The translations under genes were made by a program, and so were the position numbers. The notes beneath the pieces were generated by a model. The model ran no database searches. It had not been told where the DNA came from and saw only the letters and a list, made by a program, of their open reading frames with translations. Source: an uncultured Aquimarina sp. (GTDB lineage: Bacteria; Bacteroidota; Bacteroidia; Flavobacteriales; Flavobacteriaceae). From it: a stretch of DNA of 64,000 nt. Position 1 is the stretch's first letter. The number at the start of each line of letters is the position of its first letter. Shown in pieces: positions 26,273 through 35,387 of the stretch. The stretch spans positions 1 through 64,000 of the forward strand of contig CANMLG010000006.1 in the NCBI GenBank assembly GCA_947498765.1, written 5' to 3'.

Positions 26273-27040
26273 CTATTTATAGCATACAGGGATGATTTCT
26301 CCTTTAGCTAAGCGAAATTGATCAATTTGTTGGGGAGTTAATGTGGAGGTGTAATCAACTTCATTAACTTTAAATCCCATATTGCGAAGTTTGTTAAAAT
26401 AATCCCTTCCATATACACGTACATGGTCATATTGACCAAAAATTTGTGCACGTTTTTTTGGGTCAGTAATAGTATTATCTTCAAAAGTAGTTTCTCGATT
26501 TAAATCTTGCGGAATTTGTAAAATAGCGGTGCCACCTGGAGCAAGTACCCTTAGTAATTCTTGCATGGCTTTGGTATCATCGGGAATATGTTCTAATACA
26601 TGATTGCACAAAATGAAATCGAATTCATTATCCTTAAATGGAAGTTGGCAAATATCAGCTTTTACATCTGCTAAAGGGGAAACTAAATCGGTAGTTGTAT
26701 AATTTAGTGTATTTACTTTTTTAAATCGTTTATAAAAAGCCTGCTCAGGAGCAAAGTGTAATAAACGTTGAGGTTTAGTAAATAAGTCAGTTTCGTTTTT
26801 TAAATACAACCAAAGCAATCTATGACGTTCTAATGAAAGGGTAGAAGGTGAGAGGACATTAGGTCTAGGGTTTTCGTATCCATAGGGTAAAAAAGTGCGA
26901 AAACTTTTACCATCAATTGGATCAGTATATTTTTTGCCTTTTAAAAAGAAACTAAAAATAGGTCGTATATAGTAACTAACTCTAATTAAAAAAGGTCGGG
27001 GAAATAGGCTTAATCCTTTTTTAAAAATATACTTAATCAT
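26273..27040 (-). CDS. SAM-dependent class I methyltransferase
   Basis: A 255-residue protein. After about 80 residues, a seven-strand methyltransferase core is recognisable: LLHFAPEQAF (a variant motif I), DICQLPFKDNEFDFILCNHVLEHI (motifs II and III, an SAM-dependent methyltransferase 11 hallmark) and LRVLAPGGTAILQIP (motif IV-V). The substrate is unknown. The last 30 residues are repeated in a fragment at 20382-20492. It is convergent with the VKOR-thioredoxin gene, only 16 bases apart, with no clear terminator between them. The gene and its neighbour map are on the same strand. Confidence 0.85.
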   Translation of the reverse strand: MIKYIFKKGLSLFPRPFLIRVSYYIRPIFSFFLKGKKYTDPIDGKSFRTFLPYGYENPRPNVLSPSTLSLERHRLLWLYLKNETDLFTKPQRLLHFAPEQAFYKRFKKVNTLNYTTTDLVSPLADVKADICQLPFKDNEFDFILCNHVLEHIPDDTKAMQELLRVLAPGGTAILQIPQDLNRETTFEDNTITDPKKRAQIFGQYDHVRVYGRDYFNKLRNMGFKVNEVDYTSTLTPQQIDQFRLAKGEIIPVCYK

Positions 27041-27129
27041 AGTAGTAAGTTACTTGTTTTGATTTGGATTAAAAAACCAATTTTTAATTTGAAAATACAA
27101 GGATAGTTTTAATTAAAGTTTTAGTAATT

Positions 27130-27942
27130 TTAATGAGCTGTTTTTTTATAAGGAGCTTCTTCATCAGTTTTTATACCTAGTACCTCGTGTACGTAATCAA
27201 ATGTAGAAAGAATTTCTGGAGCTCCATTAATAATAGCCACATCGTGTTCAAAATGAGCACTTGGTTTTCCGTCGGCAGTTAAAATAGTCCAGCCATCTTT
27301 AAGTTGTTTTATATTTTTTGTACCCATATTAGTCATAGGTTCAATAGCTACGACCATTCCTTCGACAAATTTTTTACCTCGGCCTCTACGTCCATAGTTA
27401 GGCATTTCAGGTTCTTCATGCATAATACGGCCTAAACCATGACCTACCAATTCACGTACAACACCATATCCAGCATCTTCAGTAAATTTTTGGATGGCGT
27501 AACCTACATCTCCCACGCGATTATTAACTCTAAATTGTTCAATACCTACATATAGAGAAGCTCTGGTAATATCAAGTAATCGTTGTACATCATCAGTGAT
27601 TTTACCAACGGCAAAGGTATAGGCGTGATCCCCATAAAACCCATTTTTTAAAGCACCACAATCTATTGAAATAATATCCCCTTCTTTTAAGGGTTCGTTA
27701 TTAGGGATGCCATGAACTACTTGTGCATTTGGACTCATGCAAAGGGTATTCGGAAAATCATATAAGCCTAAAAAACCAGGTTCGGCACCTTCGGCTCTAA
27801 TAAATTCTTCTGCTAATTTATCTAAATACAGTGTTGTAACTCCAGGTTTAACTTCTGCGGCAAGCATGCCTAAAGTTTTTGATACAATAAGTGCACTCTC
27901 CCTCATTAATTCAATTTCTTCGCGTGTTTTAATATGTATCAT
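27130..27942 (-). CDS. map: Type I methionine aminopeptidase
   Basis: A 270-residue cytoplasmic metalloenzyme that removes the initiator methionine from nascent proteins. The start is set at the ATG at 27942 (MIHIKTREEIELM); an upstream non-ATG extension is not conserved. Metal ligands are visible in order: Asp in SIDCGA, Asp in GDHAYTF, His in GHGLGRIMHEEP, Glu in AIEPM and Glu in HFEHDVAI. A TATCTTTG promoter box lies 26 bases before the start. The methyltransferase gene follows after 89 bases. Confidence 0.95.
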   Translation of the reverse strand: MIHIKTREEIELMRESALIVSKTLGMLAAEVKPGVTTLYLDKLAEEFIRAEGAEPGFLGLYDFPNTLCMSPNAQVVHGIPNNEPLKEGDIISIDCGALKNGFYGDHAYTFAVGKITDDVQRLLDITRASLYVGIEQFRVNNRVGDVGYAIQKFTEDAGYGVVRELVGHGLGRIMHEEPEMPNYGRRGRGKKFVEGMVVAIEPMTNMGTKNIKQLKDGWTILTADGKPSAHFEHDVAIINGAPEILSTFDYVHEVLGIKTDEEAPYKKTAH

Positions 27943-27967
27943 AAATAGGTGATTAATTTTAAAGCGG

Positions 27968-27975
27968 CAAAGATA
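27968..27975 (-). promoter_or_regulatory. -7 promoter box of map
   Basis: TATCTTTG on the minus strand matches the Bacteroidetes TAnnTTTG consensus exactly and lies 26 bases before the map ATG at 27942. Confidence 0.7.
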
Positions 27976-28047
27976 CAAATTAGTAAGTTGTTCATATAAT
28001 GGAAAACAGATTAGGTTCCAATCATAATTATATTATTTAGTTTTTTA

Positions 28048-28692
28048 TCAACTATTAGTTTTCCATTTGCCCCCTCCTAAGTAAAAACCTAGTGTGATAC
28101 CTAAATATGAATTTTTTGAAGTTCCTACTTGTTGTCCTTCCAAATTTATTAGAACTGTATCGGGAGTTATGTTGTAATCTAAACTTAATCGAAATTTACT
28201 CCACTCAAAACCAGCTCTCAGCATTCCTCCAAAAACGAATTCACCTTCAAATTCTTCATCAGTATTATCGTCCTCTTCATCTAGATCAAAAATTTCAAAA
28301 TCTATTTTGGTATTGCTTACAAAAGCGATACCAGCACCAGCTCCAATAAAAGGAGCAAAAGATGACTTTCCCTTATTGAAATAATAATCAAATGTACCAA
28401 GTACCGATGAATTAATTCCGATATCAACAAGCGCTAATCTACCGTTGGATCCATTAATTGTATTTTCTGTTGCTTTGGCAAGGAAAGCACCTCCACATCT
28501 AATACCTACATTTGTGTTTTTTGTAATTGTGTATTTAGGTTCAAAATAGTATACAAATCCTCCGCCATCATCTCCTTTATTTAGGCTTGCGTAGCCTATA
28601 TCTATGTCAAATCTAAACTTTCCTTTTTCTTGAGCATAGCTATAGCTAATATTAAACAGAGTGATTAATAGAAGTAAAAAAATATTCTTCAT
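28048..28692 (-). CDS. Outer membrane beta-barrel protein
   Basis: A 214-residue protein with a signal peptide (cleavage after YAQ, about residue 21) and alternating amphipathic strands ending in FYLGGG. An acidic loop (DLDEEDDNTDEEFEGEF, about residues 138-154) may bind cations. The pattern (GVRCGGAFLAKAT, FAPFIGAGAGIAFVSN, GFEWSKFRLSLDYN) is that of OmpW/OmpA-like eight-stranded barrels. No periplasmic anchor domain is present. Role unknown. It stands between gpmI and map on the same strand, with a terminator upstream separating it from gpmI. Confidence 0.75.
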   Translation of the reverse strand: MKNIFLLLLITLFNISYSYAQEKGKFRFDIDIGYASLNKGDDGGGFVYYFEPKYTITKNTNVGIRCGGAFLAKATENTINGSNGRLALVDIGINSSVLGTFDYYFNKGKSSFAPFIGAGAGIAFVSNTKIDFEIFDLDEEDDNTDEEFEGEFVFGGMLRAGFEWSKFRLSLDYNITPDTVLINLEGQQVGTSKNSYLGITLGFYLGGGKWKTNS

Positions 28693-28758
28693 GGATTGTT
28701 ATTTTGATTCTTATTGTAAACAATCCAATTGGTAGCTACCCTAATTTTTTTGCATAAA

Positions 28759-28790
28759 AAAATGGTATTTGACTTTTCAAATACCATTTT
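28759..28790 (-). terminator. Terminator of gpmI
   Basis: A 13-bp perfect stem (28759-28771 with 28778-28790, 6-base loop) is followed on the minus strand by a T-tract, beginning 21 bases past the gpmI stop codon. Confidence 0.85.
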
Positions 28791-28811
28791 AATTATATAA
28801 TTAACTTATAG

Positions 28812-30326
28812 TTAGACTAGCGGAAAGCGAGTCATAGCTTCAGGTTGTTCAACACCAATTAATTTTAAAATAGTCGGAGCCATGTCCCCTAATACTCCAT
28901 CTTTAATTTCTTTTAACTCAGGGTCAATTAAAATTACGGGTACAGGATTAGTAGTGTGGGCAGTGTGTGGACTTCCGTCTGGATTCATCATGGTTTCGCA
29001 GTTTCCGTGATCTGCAATGAGAAGGGTAGTATATCCATTTTCTAAACCAGTTTCAATAACTTGTTTGGCACATTCATCAACAGCTTCACAGGCTTTAATA
29101 GCCGCTTCCATAATACCAGTATGACCAACCATATCGCCATTGGCAAAATTTAAACAGACAAAATCGGCTTCACCTTTTTTTAGATCTTCAACCAAAGCGT
29201 CAGTTAACTCATAAGCGCTCATTTCAGGCTTTAAGTCGTAAGTAGCTACTTTTGGAGAATTTTTAAGAATTCGACTTTCTCCTTCAAAAGGGGCTTCTTG
29301 TCCACCAGAGAAAAAGAAGGTTACGTGAGGGTATTTTTCTGTTTCGGCAATACGGATTTGTTTTTTACCTGCATTGGCTAAAACCTCACCCAGGGTTTCT
29401 GTAATATTATCTTTATTAAAAATAACTTTGATTCCATTAAAACTATCATCATAGTTTGTCATGGTTACATAGTATAAGTCTAATTTTTTAGTGTTTTGTT
29501 CCGGAAAATCATTTTGCGATAACATGTTTGTTAATTCGCGTCCTCGATCGGTTCTAAAATTAAAAAAGATAACCACATCACCTTCTTCCACTTTAGCAAC
29601 AGGTTTTCCGTTTTTGGTAGCTACTAATGGTTTGGTAAACTCATCAGTAATATCATTGGCGTAATTTTCATTTAATGAGGCTAATACATCTTCTGTTTTA
29701 GTCCCTTCGTTATTAACAATAACATCATAAGCCAGTTTAACACGTTCCCAGCGGTTATCACGATCCATGGCATAATAACGTCCTGTTAATGTAGCAATTT
29801 CACCAGTGGTTTCTTTCATGTGATTTTGTAAATCAGTAACAAAACCTGCTCCAGCTTTTGGATCAACATCTCGTCCATCAGTAAATCCATGAACAAAAAC
29901 ATTTGTCAAGCCTTTAGAATTAGCTGCGGTTAATAAACCTTTTAGGTGATTGATATGTGAGTGTACACCACCATTACTTAACAAACCTAATAAATGTACT
30001 TTTTTATTGTTCGCTTTTGCAAAGTCAAAAGCTTCGTTAAGTACGACTTCGTCTTTTAAGGTGTTGTTTTCAATAGCTAAGTTAATACGTGTTAATTCTT
30101 GGTATACGATACGACCGGCACCAAGATTCATATGTCCAACTTCACTATTTCCCATTTGTCCTTCAGGTAAGCCTACATTTAAACCATCGGTACGTAAAGC
30201 TGCGTTTGGATATTTTGTATAAAGTGAATCAATATAAGGAGTTTTGGCATTATCAATAGCTGAAACTTTAGGATCAGGAGAAGTTCCCCAACCGTCCAGA
30301 ATCATTAAAATCACTTTTTTATTCAT
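28812..30326 (-). CDS. gpmI: 2,3-bisphosphoglycerate-independent phosphoglycerate mutase
   Basis: A 504-residue glycolytic enzyme that interconverts 3- and 2-phosphoglycerate using Mn2+. Alkaline-phosphatase-fold motifs are present: LMILDGWG with the metal-binding Asp near the start, the catalytic Ser in MGNSEVGHMN (about residues 58-67), the substrate-binding region GFTDGRDVDP (about 147-156), and late metal sites in LNFANGDMVGHTG and IADHGNCE. Length matches the family. It is transcribed alone: a TATATTTG box lies 26 bases upstream and a terminator follows. Confidence 0.97.
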   Translation of the reverse strand: MNKKVILMILDGWGTSPDPKVSAIDNAKTPYIDSLYTKYPNAALRTDGLNVGLPEGQMGNSEVGHMNLGAGRIVYQELTRINLAIENNTLKDEVVLNEAFDFAKANNKKVHLLGLLSNGGVHSHINHLKGLLTAANSKGLTNVFVHGFTDGRDVDPKAGAGFVTDLQNHMKETTGEIATLTGRYYAMDRDNRWERVKLAYDVIVNNEGTKTEDVLASLNENYANDITDEFTKPLVATKNGKPVAKVEEGDVVIFFNFRTDRGRELTNMLSQNDFPEQNTKKLDLYYVTMTNYDDSFNGIKVIFNKDNITETLGEVLANAGKKQIRIAETEKYPHVTFFFSGGQEAPFEGESRILKNSPKVATYDLKPEMSAYELTDALVEDLKKGEADFVCLNFANGDMVGHTGIMEAAIKACEAVDECAKQVIETGLENGYTTLLIADHGNCETMMNPDGSPHTAHTTNPVPVILIDPELKEIKDGVLGDMAPTILKLIGVEQPEAMTRFPLV

Positions 30327-30351
30327 GGTTTGGTTTATTTATTTTGAGTTG

Positions 30352-30359
30352 CAAATATA
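30352..30359 (-). promoter_or_regulatory. -7 promoter box of gpmI
   Basis: TATATTTG on the minus strand, an exact TAnnTTTG match, lies 26 bases before the gpmI ATG at 30326. Confidence 0.7.
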
Positions 30360-30469
30360 GCATAAATGTGTCCAAATTAACTAAGTATTTTGGAGTAGAA
30401 GTTTTAGGAAGGAATAGAGGTATTATAGTGAGATACAGAAATATGAATTTTACTAATAATTAGGCAGTA

Positions 30470-31201
30470 TTAAAATAATGCTTCGTTGTTTTTTAATAGT
30501 TTTGAAATTGAGTCTGAATATTTAGCGGCTATTTTTATAGTTTCAATTTTGTTTAGGTGCTCTATTTTATGGGCATCAGTACCTAAAAAATCATATAAGT
30601 CTTCCGATAGTAATTTTTTTGCAATTTCATTAGTTTTTGTACCATAATGATTGGTAAGTGATAAGGCATTAAGTTGTAAGCGTACTCCTTTGTTTTTTAA
30701 TGTAGTAAAATAACTTAGGTCATTAGCATAATATAAATAACGTTCGGGATGTGCAAGTATAGGTTGAAAACCCTTTAGTTGTATATCATATAACACTTCT
30801 TCAAAACGATCATAAGGTCTGTAAAAAGACATTTCAACCAACAAGTATTTATTCTTAAATGTAAGTAGTTTTTCAGGAGTGTTTTTTAGTAAATCTTCAA
30901 AAGCAGGGTCAATCATATATTCACTTGCTGCTTTTAATTTTATATCGCTTTTTAAGTGATTTTGAACATTGTTTAGTGCTTTTAGAATAGTTTCTTGGGT
31001 ATTCGGATAAAAATCATTCATAGTATGCGGAGTAGCGTTTATCGCACTAAATCCTAATGCTTTAAATTTGTCAAGCATAATCAAAGAGTCATCCACTGTT
31101 TTGGCTCCATCATCTATACCAGGTAGTACATGGTTATGCATATCCGTAGCATTGTTGAATAGTTCGGAAAGCTGTATTTTTTTATTAAAAAAGGAAAACA
31201 T
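30470..31201 (-). CDS. CpsB/CapC-type PHP-domain tyrosine phosphatase
   Basis: A 243-residue metal-dependent phosphatase of the PHP fold (YwqE/CpsB family). Metal ligands are visible in DMHNHVLPGIDDGA (about residues 20-33), in PHTMNDFYPN, in ILAHPERYLYY and in LGTDAHK near the C-terminus. In Firmicutes these enzymes dephosphorylate the BY-kinase that controls capsule or exopolysaccharide chain length. The gene closes the minus-strand operon of nucleotide-sugar genes, 20 bases after kdsB, which fits a role in polysaccharide export control. The matching kinase is not in the window. Confidence 0.88.
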   Translation of the reverse strand: MFSFFNKKIQLSELFNNATDMHNHVLPGIDDGAKTVDDSLIMLDKFKALGFSAINATPHTMNDFYPNTQETILKALNNVQNHLKSDIKLKAASEYMIDPAFEDLLKNTPEKLLTFKNKYLLVEMSFYRPYDRFEEVLYDIQLKGFQPILAHPERYLYYANDLSYFTTLKNKGVRLQLNALSLTNHYGTKTNEIAKKLLSEDLYDFLGTDAHKIEHLNKIETIKIAAKYSDSISKLLKNNEALF

Positions 31202-31221
31202 CTGTCTAGAGTAATTTGTGT

Positions 31222-31944
31222 TTATAAAAAATGTTTTTGAGCTTCTTGATAATCATGTAACGTATCAATTCCAATTGCATTGTGTTCAGAGTGTACCATG
31301 TGTATGGAATATCCGTTTTCAATTATTCTTAGCTGTTCTAATTTTTCTATTTGTTCTAATAGAGTAGGTTTCATAGTTGAAAGCTTAACTAAAAACTTTT
31401 TAGAGTATCCATAAATGCCTAAATGTTTATAGTAAGTAACGTTTTTTAAATCAACTTGATCTCTGTTAAAAGGAATAACAGAGCGCGAAAAATAAATTGC
31501 ATTCAAATTTTTATCGGTGATTACTTTTACATTGTTTGGGTCTTGAATTTCAGATAAATTATCTAATTTACACATAGCACTTATCATTTGTTCATTAGTA
31601 AGTGCATCAGCTATGGCTTCAATTAATTTAGGATCAATAAATGGCTCATCTCCTTGAACATTTATAATAGCATCACAATTTATATTAGTTGAAGCTTCGG
31701 CTATCCTATCGGTGCCCGATTGATGATCTTTACTTGTTAAAAGTACATTATTAGTAAATAAGGAACAATGTTCTACTAATTTTTGATCATCAACGGCAAT
31801 ATAAACAGCATCAATATTTTTTGCTTTTAAGCATTGTTCGTACACACGTTGAATTATACTTTTTCCTCCTAAATCTAGTAATAGTTTATTGGGTAATCTT
31901 GATGATTTTAGGCGTGCGGGTATTACGATGATTTTTTTCATCAT
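31222..31944 (-). CDS. kdsB: 3-deoxy-manno-octulosonate cytidylyltransferase
   Basis: A 240-residue enzyme that makes CMP-Kdo from CTP and Kdo, the activated sugar for the lipopolysaccharide core or capsule. Visible motifs: IPARLKSSRLPNKLL (nucleotide-binding P-loop-like motif, residues 8-22), QGDEPFI (about 98-104, metal-binding Asp) and YKHLGIYGY (about 166-174). Two adjacent ATGs (31944 and 31941) are possible starts. It sits between kdsD and the PHP phosphatase gene on one strand, so two steps of the Kdo pathway are together here while kdsA is at 58.4 kb. Confidence 0.93.
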   Translation of the reverse strand: MMKKIIVIPARLKSSRLPNKLLLDLGGKSIIQRVYEQCLKAKNIDAVYIAVDDQKLVEHCSLFTNNVLLTSKDHQSGTDRIAEASTNINCDAIINVQGDEPFIDPKLIEAIADALTNEQMISAMCKLDNLSEIQDPNNVKVITDKNLNAIYFSRSVIPFNRDQVDLKNVTYYKHLGIYGYSKKFLVKLSTMKPTLLEQIEKLEQLRIIENGYSIHMVHSEHNAIGIDTLHDYQEAQKHFL

Positions 31945-31978
31945 GTATCTAATAATTGATTGATTTTTTTAATGAAAG

Positions 31979-32929
31979 TTACAAATTAATGTCGTGCATT
32001 TGGATGACACCGTCTAATTGATTTTCATTTCCAACAAGTAAGCTGGTAATTTTGTGAGAATTCATAGCGTTTTTAGCATCAATTAGTTTGGTGACTTTTG
32101 AAATAAATTTGGGTTTTTTTGTCATAACTTCTTTAGCAGTAAGATTGAAAAAATCTTTTTGAGTAGTGTTCATTGCTCGTCTTAAATCTCCATCAGTAAT
32201 AATGCCTCTAACATCAGTAATAGTTCCTACAATTCCAAGTCCACACCTGCCTGAATTTATGGTGTAAATGACATCGATCATAACTGAGTCGGGGTCTAAA
32301 AAAGGAAGGTTTTCAGTTTTCATGGTGTCAGATACAGTATCTAAAAGACGTTTTCCAATATTTCCTCCAGGATGTAGTTTAGCAAAGTTTTCTTCATTAA
32401 ACCCACGCCCATCCATTAAGGCAACCATTAAAGCATCGCCGATAGCTAATGTTAGTAAGCTAGAAGTTGTAGGAGCCATATTAAAAGGGCAAGCCTCTTC
32501 AAATTTACCAATAGTTATATGCACATTAGATTTTTGTGCTAGTGTTGAATTAGGTCTACTAGAAATAGATATTAAAGGGATGTTATTTTCTTTGGTAAAA
32601 GGGATTAAACGAATAATTTCAGTAGTTTCTCCCGAATTGGCTATAGCGAGTACAATATCCTCTTTGCCAATCATTCCTAAGTCACCATGAATGGCTTCTG
32701 ACGGATGTAAAAAGAAACTAGGGGTACCCGTACTGGCAAAAGATGCTGCAATTTTGCGTCCAATATGGCCAGATTTTCCTATACCAGTAACGATAACTTT
32801 GCCTTTGGCTTTTAAAATAGTAGCAACAGCTTCATTAAAATTGGAGTTTATACTATTTTTTAAATCATTTAAAGCTTTGGCTTCAATGCTTAAAACTTGC
32901 TTGGCGATATGTGTATACTCTTTTTTCAA
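31979..32929 (-). CDS. kdsD: Arabinose-5-phosphate isomerase (KpsF/KdsD family)
   Basis: A 316-residue enzyme converting ribulose 5-phosphate to arabinose 5-phosphate, the first step to Kdo. An N-terminal SIS domain (about residues 30-165) has TGIGKSGHIGRKIAASFASTGTPSFFLHP and the SNSGET-like ANSGETTEI. Two C-terminal CBS domains follow (about 205-315). It starts four bases after the rfbB stop, in the middle of the seven-gene polysaccharide-precursor operon. Confidence 0.93.
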   Translation of the reverse strand: MKKEYTHIAKQVLSIEAKALNDLKNSINSNFNEAVATILKAKGKVIVTGIGKSGHIGRKIAASFASTGTPSFFLHPSEAIHGDLGMIGKEDIVLAIANSGETTEIIRLIPFTKENNIPLISISSRPNSTLAQKSNVHITIGKFEEACPFNMAPTTSSLLTLAIGDALMVALMDGRGFNEENFAKLHPGGNIGKRLLDTVSDTMKTENLPFLDPDSVMIDVIYTINSGRCGLGIVGTITDVRGIITDGDLRRAMNTTQKDFFNLTAKEVMTKKPKFISKVTKLIDAKNAMNSHKITSLLVGNENQLDGVIQMHDINL

Positions 32930-32933
32930 TGTG

Positions 32934-33947
32934 CTATTTTGTGTATTTTTTTATATACCAATTGATGGTTTTCTCAATTCCAGACTCAAAATTTTCATCG
33001 GCTTTCCAACCTAATGTATTTTCAATTTTTGAGGCATCAATGGCATATCTTTTATCATGACCAGCTCTATCTTCTACAAAGGTAATTAAAGAAGCGTAAG
33101 GTATTTTATTTGGGGCCTGTTTGTCTAAAATACTACATATTTTGTTTACAATGTATAAATTATCCTTTTCATTACGTCCACCAATGTTGTATACTTCGCC
33201 CGAAATTCCTTTATGAAAAGCAATATCAATCCCTTTGCAGTGATCTAAAACATAAAGCCAATCTCTAATATTTTTTCCATCTCCATAAATAGGTATAGCT
33301 TCTCCTGAAAGGGCTTTGCGGATAATTGTAGGAATTAATTTTTCATTATGTTGTTTAGGCCCATAATTATTTGAACAGTTTGTAATTATAGTATTCATAC
33401 CATAAGTATGGTGATAACTACGAACAATCATATCACTCGATGCTTTTGATGCACTATAAGGTGAGTTTGGGGCATAAGGAGTACTTTCGGTAAATAGACC
33501 TGTTTTTCCTAAGCTACCATAAACTTCATCGGTAGAAACATGGAGGAATCTACAATCTTTATACTCTTGTTTGCAATTGAAAGGGGTGTTCATCCACTTT
33601 TTAAAAGCAACATCAATTAAAGTAAAAGTACCAGTAACATTGGTTTCAATAAAAATTCCGGGATTTTTTATGGAATTGTCTACATGAGATTCTGCCGCAA
33701 AATGTATCACTCCTCTAATATCATATTTTTCAAAAATGCTTTCAATGAGTTGTCTATTGCAAATTGAGCCTTCAATAAATGTATATCTTTTTTTTAAGTT
33801 TTCTGATAGTTCAATATGATCAATATTAGCGGCATAAGTTAAGGCATCTAAATTGATGAGGAAATATTCGGGATGTGTTTCTAAAAAATAGTTAATGAAA
33901 TTAGATCCTATAAATCCAGCTCCTCCTGTAAGTAATATTGATTTCAT
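32934..33947 (-). CDS. rfbB: dTDP-glucose 4,6-dehydratase
   Basis: A 337-residue NAD-dependent short-chain dehydrogenase-type enzyme that turns dTDP-glucose into dTDP-4-keto-6-deoxyglucose. Motifs: GGAGFIGSNF (residues 8-17), HFAAESHVDNS (about 82-92), the catalytic STDEVYGSLG (Thr-Asp-Glu, about 134-143) and YSASKASSD (Tyr-x3-Lys, about 168-176). The product feeds both the rhamnose branch (rfbC, rfbD beside it) and, by inference, the amino-sugar branch encoded at 49 and 62 kb. It lies 13 bases after rfbD. Confidence 0.96.
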   Translation of the reverse strand: MKSILLTGGAGFIGSNFINYFLETHPEYFLINLDALTYAANIDHIELSENLKKRYTFIEGSICNRQLIESIFEKYDIRGVIHFAAESHVDNSIKNPGIFIETNVTGTFTLIDVAFKKWMNTPFNCKQEYKDCRFLHVSTDEVYGSLGKTGLFTESTPYAPNSPYSASKASSDMIVRSYHHTYGMNTIITNCSNNYGPKQHNEKLIPTIIRKALSGEAIPIYGDGKNIRDWLYVLDHCKGIDIAFHKGISGEVYNIGGRNEKDNLYIVNKICSILDKQAPNKIPYASLITFVEDRAGHDKRYAIDASKIENTLGWKADENFESGIEKTINWYIKKYTK

Positions 33948-33960
33948 TTGTTTCAGAAGT

Positions 33961-34818
33961 TTATAGTTTGGTTAAGCATTCTTTTAAAGAATCTCTCCAG
34001 TATGGAATAGTAATTTCAAAAGAATTTTTAATTTTTTGTTTGTTTAAAATACTGTAATGCGGTCTTGTCGCTTTGGTAGGGTAAGCTGATGTTGGAATTG
34101 GGATTACATGACAGTTTATATTTTTGATTTCAAAGATAGCCTTAGCAAAATCGTACCAACTACAAACCCCTTCGTTAGTGTAATGGTATGTTTCAGTTTT
34201 TTTGTTACTTAATTTAGGAAGGATTTTTAAAATAGCAAGCGCTAAATCACGTGCATAAGTAGGACTTCCCATTTGGTCATATACAACATTTAGCGTGTTT
34301 TTATCTTTCCCTAAACCTAACATGGTTTTTACAAAATTGCTTCCATAGCTGGAATAGACCCACGCAGTTCGTATGATGATACTATTGGCAGGAGCTATTG
34401 CTTTTAAGGAAAGTTCTCCATCTAGTTTAGTTTTACCGTAACTACTTGTTGGCTTGGTAATATCATTTTCATTATAAGGGATGTGTGACTTACCATCAAA
34501 AACATAATCAGTAGATACATGTATTAGTTTTAAATTAAATTCTTTAGCAGTTTTAGCCAGGTATTTAGTTGCATTGTGGTTAATTAAATCAGCCAATTTA
34601 AACTCATCTTCGGCTAAATCAACAGCGGTATAGGCAGCACAATTTATAATGGCATTGATGTTTTTTGTTTGAACAAATGTTTTGATAGCATCAATATCGG
34701 TAATATCTAAATCATCCTTATCTGTGAAAAAGAAATTAAATTCATCATATAGGTGTGCTAGTGCTTTTATTTCTGAGCCAAGTTGACCCTGAGCTCCTGT
34801 GACTAAAATATTATTCAT
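33961..34818 (-). CDS. rfbD: dTDP-4-dehydrorhamnose reductase
   Basis: A 285-residue NAD(P)H-dependent reductase that makes dTDP-L-rhamnose in the last step of the pathway. The start is placed at the ATG at 34818 (MNNILVTGAQGQLG); a seven-residue upstream extension would start at TTG. Visible: the nucleotide-binding GAQGQLGSE, NCAAYTAVDLAE, STDYVFDG and the YGKTKLDGE catalytic pair. It overlaps the rfbC stop by eight bases, which suggests translational coupling. Confidence 0.94.
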   Translation of the reverse strand: MNNILVTGAQGQLGSEIKALAHLYDEFNFFFTDKDDLDITDIDAIKTFVQTKNINAIINCAAYTAVDLAEDEFKLADLINHNATKYLAKTAKEFNLKLIHVSTDYVFDGKSHIPYNENDITKPTSSYGKTKLDGELSLKAIAPANSIIIRTAWVYSSYGSNFVKTMLGLGKDKNTLNVVYDQMGSPTYARDLALAILKILPKLSNKKTETYHYTNEGVCSWYDFAKAIFEIKNINCHVIPIPTSAYPTKATRPHYSILNKQKIKNSFEITIPYWRDSLKECLTKL

Positions 34819-35383
34819 ATAAGTTAGTTTTATAATCAAATAAATCGTCAGTGTTTTTTAGTAAAGGCAAATTTTTATCTTTTTCAGAAAGTATCAATTC
34901 TTTTTTAGGAACTTTCCAGTCAATTTTTAATGCTGGGTCGTTATACAAAATACCTTTATCATGTTTAGGGCTATAGTAATTGTCACACTTATATGAAAAA
35001 ATAGCAGTTTCGCTAGTAACCACAAATCCGTGAGCAAAGCCTCGGGGTATCAACAGTTGTTTTTTATTATGTTCACTTAATTCAAGTGTTACATTTTTAC
35101 CAAAAGTAGGCGAACCTTTTCTTATATCTACAATTACATCAATAACACTTCCTTTAATAACGCGTACTAATTTTGTTTGTGAGTAGGGGGCGATTTGGTA
35201 ATGTAAACCTCTTAAAACACCATAACTAGATTTTGATTCATTGTCCTGAACAAAGTCGATATGTTTAAATTGTGAAGGAAACTTTTCTTTATTATAACTT
35301 TCAATAAAGTAACCTCTTTGATCAAGGAAAACCTGGGGTTCAATGATTATTACGTCTGGAATATCAGTGGTTGTAATTTTCAT
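34811..35383 (-). CDS. rfbC: dTDP-4-dehydrorhamnose 3,5-epimerase
   Basis: A 190-residue cupin epimerase acting on dTDP-4-keto-6-deoxyglucose. The catalytic His is in GVLRGLHYQ (about residues 55-63), the basic strand KLVRVIKGSVIDVIVDIRKGSPTFG is typical, and the IPRGFAHGFVV and YSPKHDKGILYNDP segments complete the active site. It begins four bases after rfbA and overlaps rfbD, giving the order rfbA-rfbC-rfbD-rfbB. Confidence 0.95.
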   Translation of the reverse strand: MKITTTDIPDVIIIEPQVFLDQRGYFIESYNKEKFPSQFKHIDFVQDNESKSSYGVLRGLHYQIAPYSQTKLVRVIKGSVIDVIVDIRKGSPTFGKNVTLELSEHNKKQLLIPRGFAHGFVVTSETAIFSYKCDNYYSPKHDKGILYNDPALKIDWKVPKKELILSEKDKNLPLLKNTDDLFDYKTNLYE

Positions 35384-35387
35384 TAAT

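Noticed and set aside
20390-26332. Reading the 52-bp direct repeats as att sites of an integrative element
   Set aside because: No integrase, excisionase or mobility gene lies between them and the homology fades gradually rather than ending at a defined core, so recombination between alleles is a simpler account.
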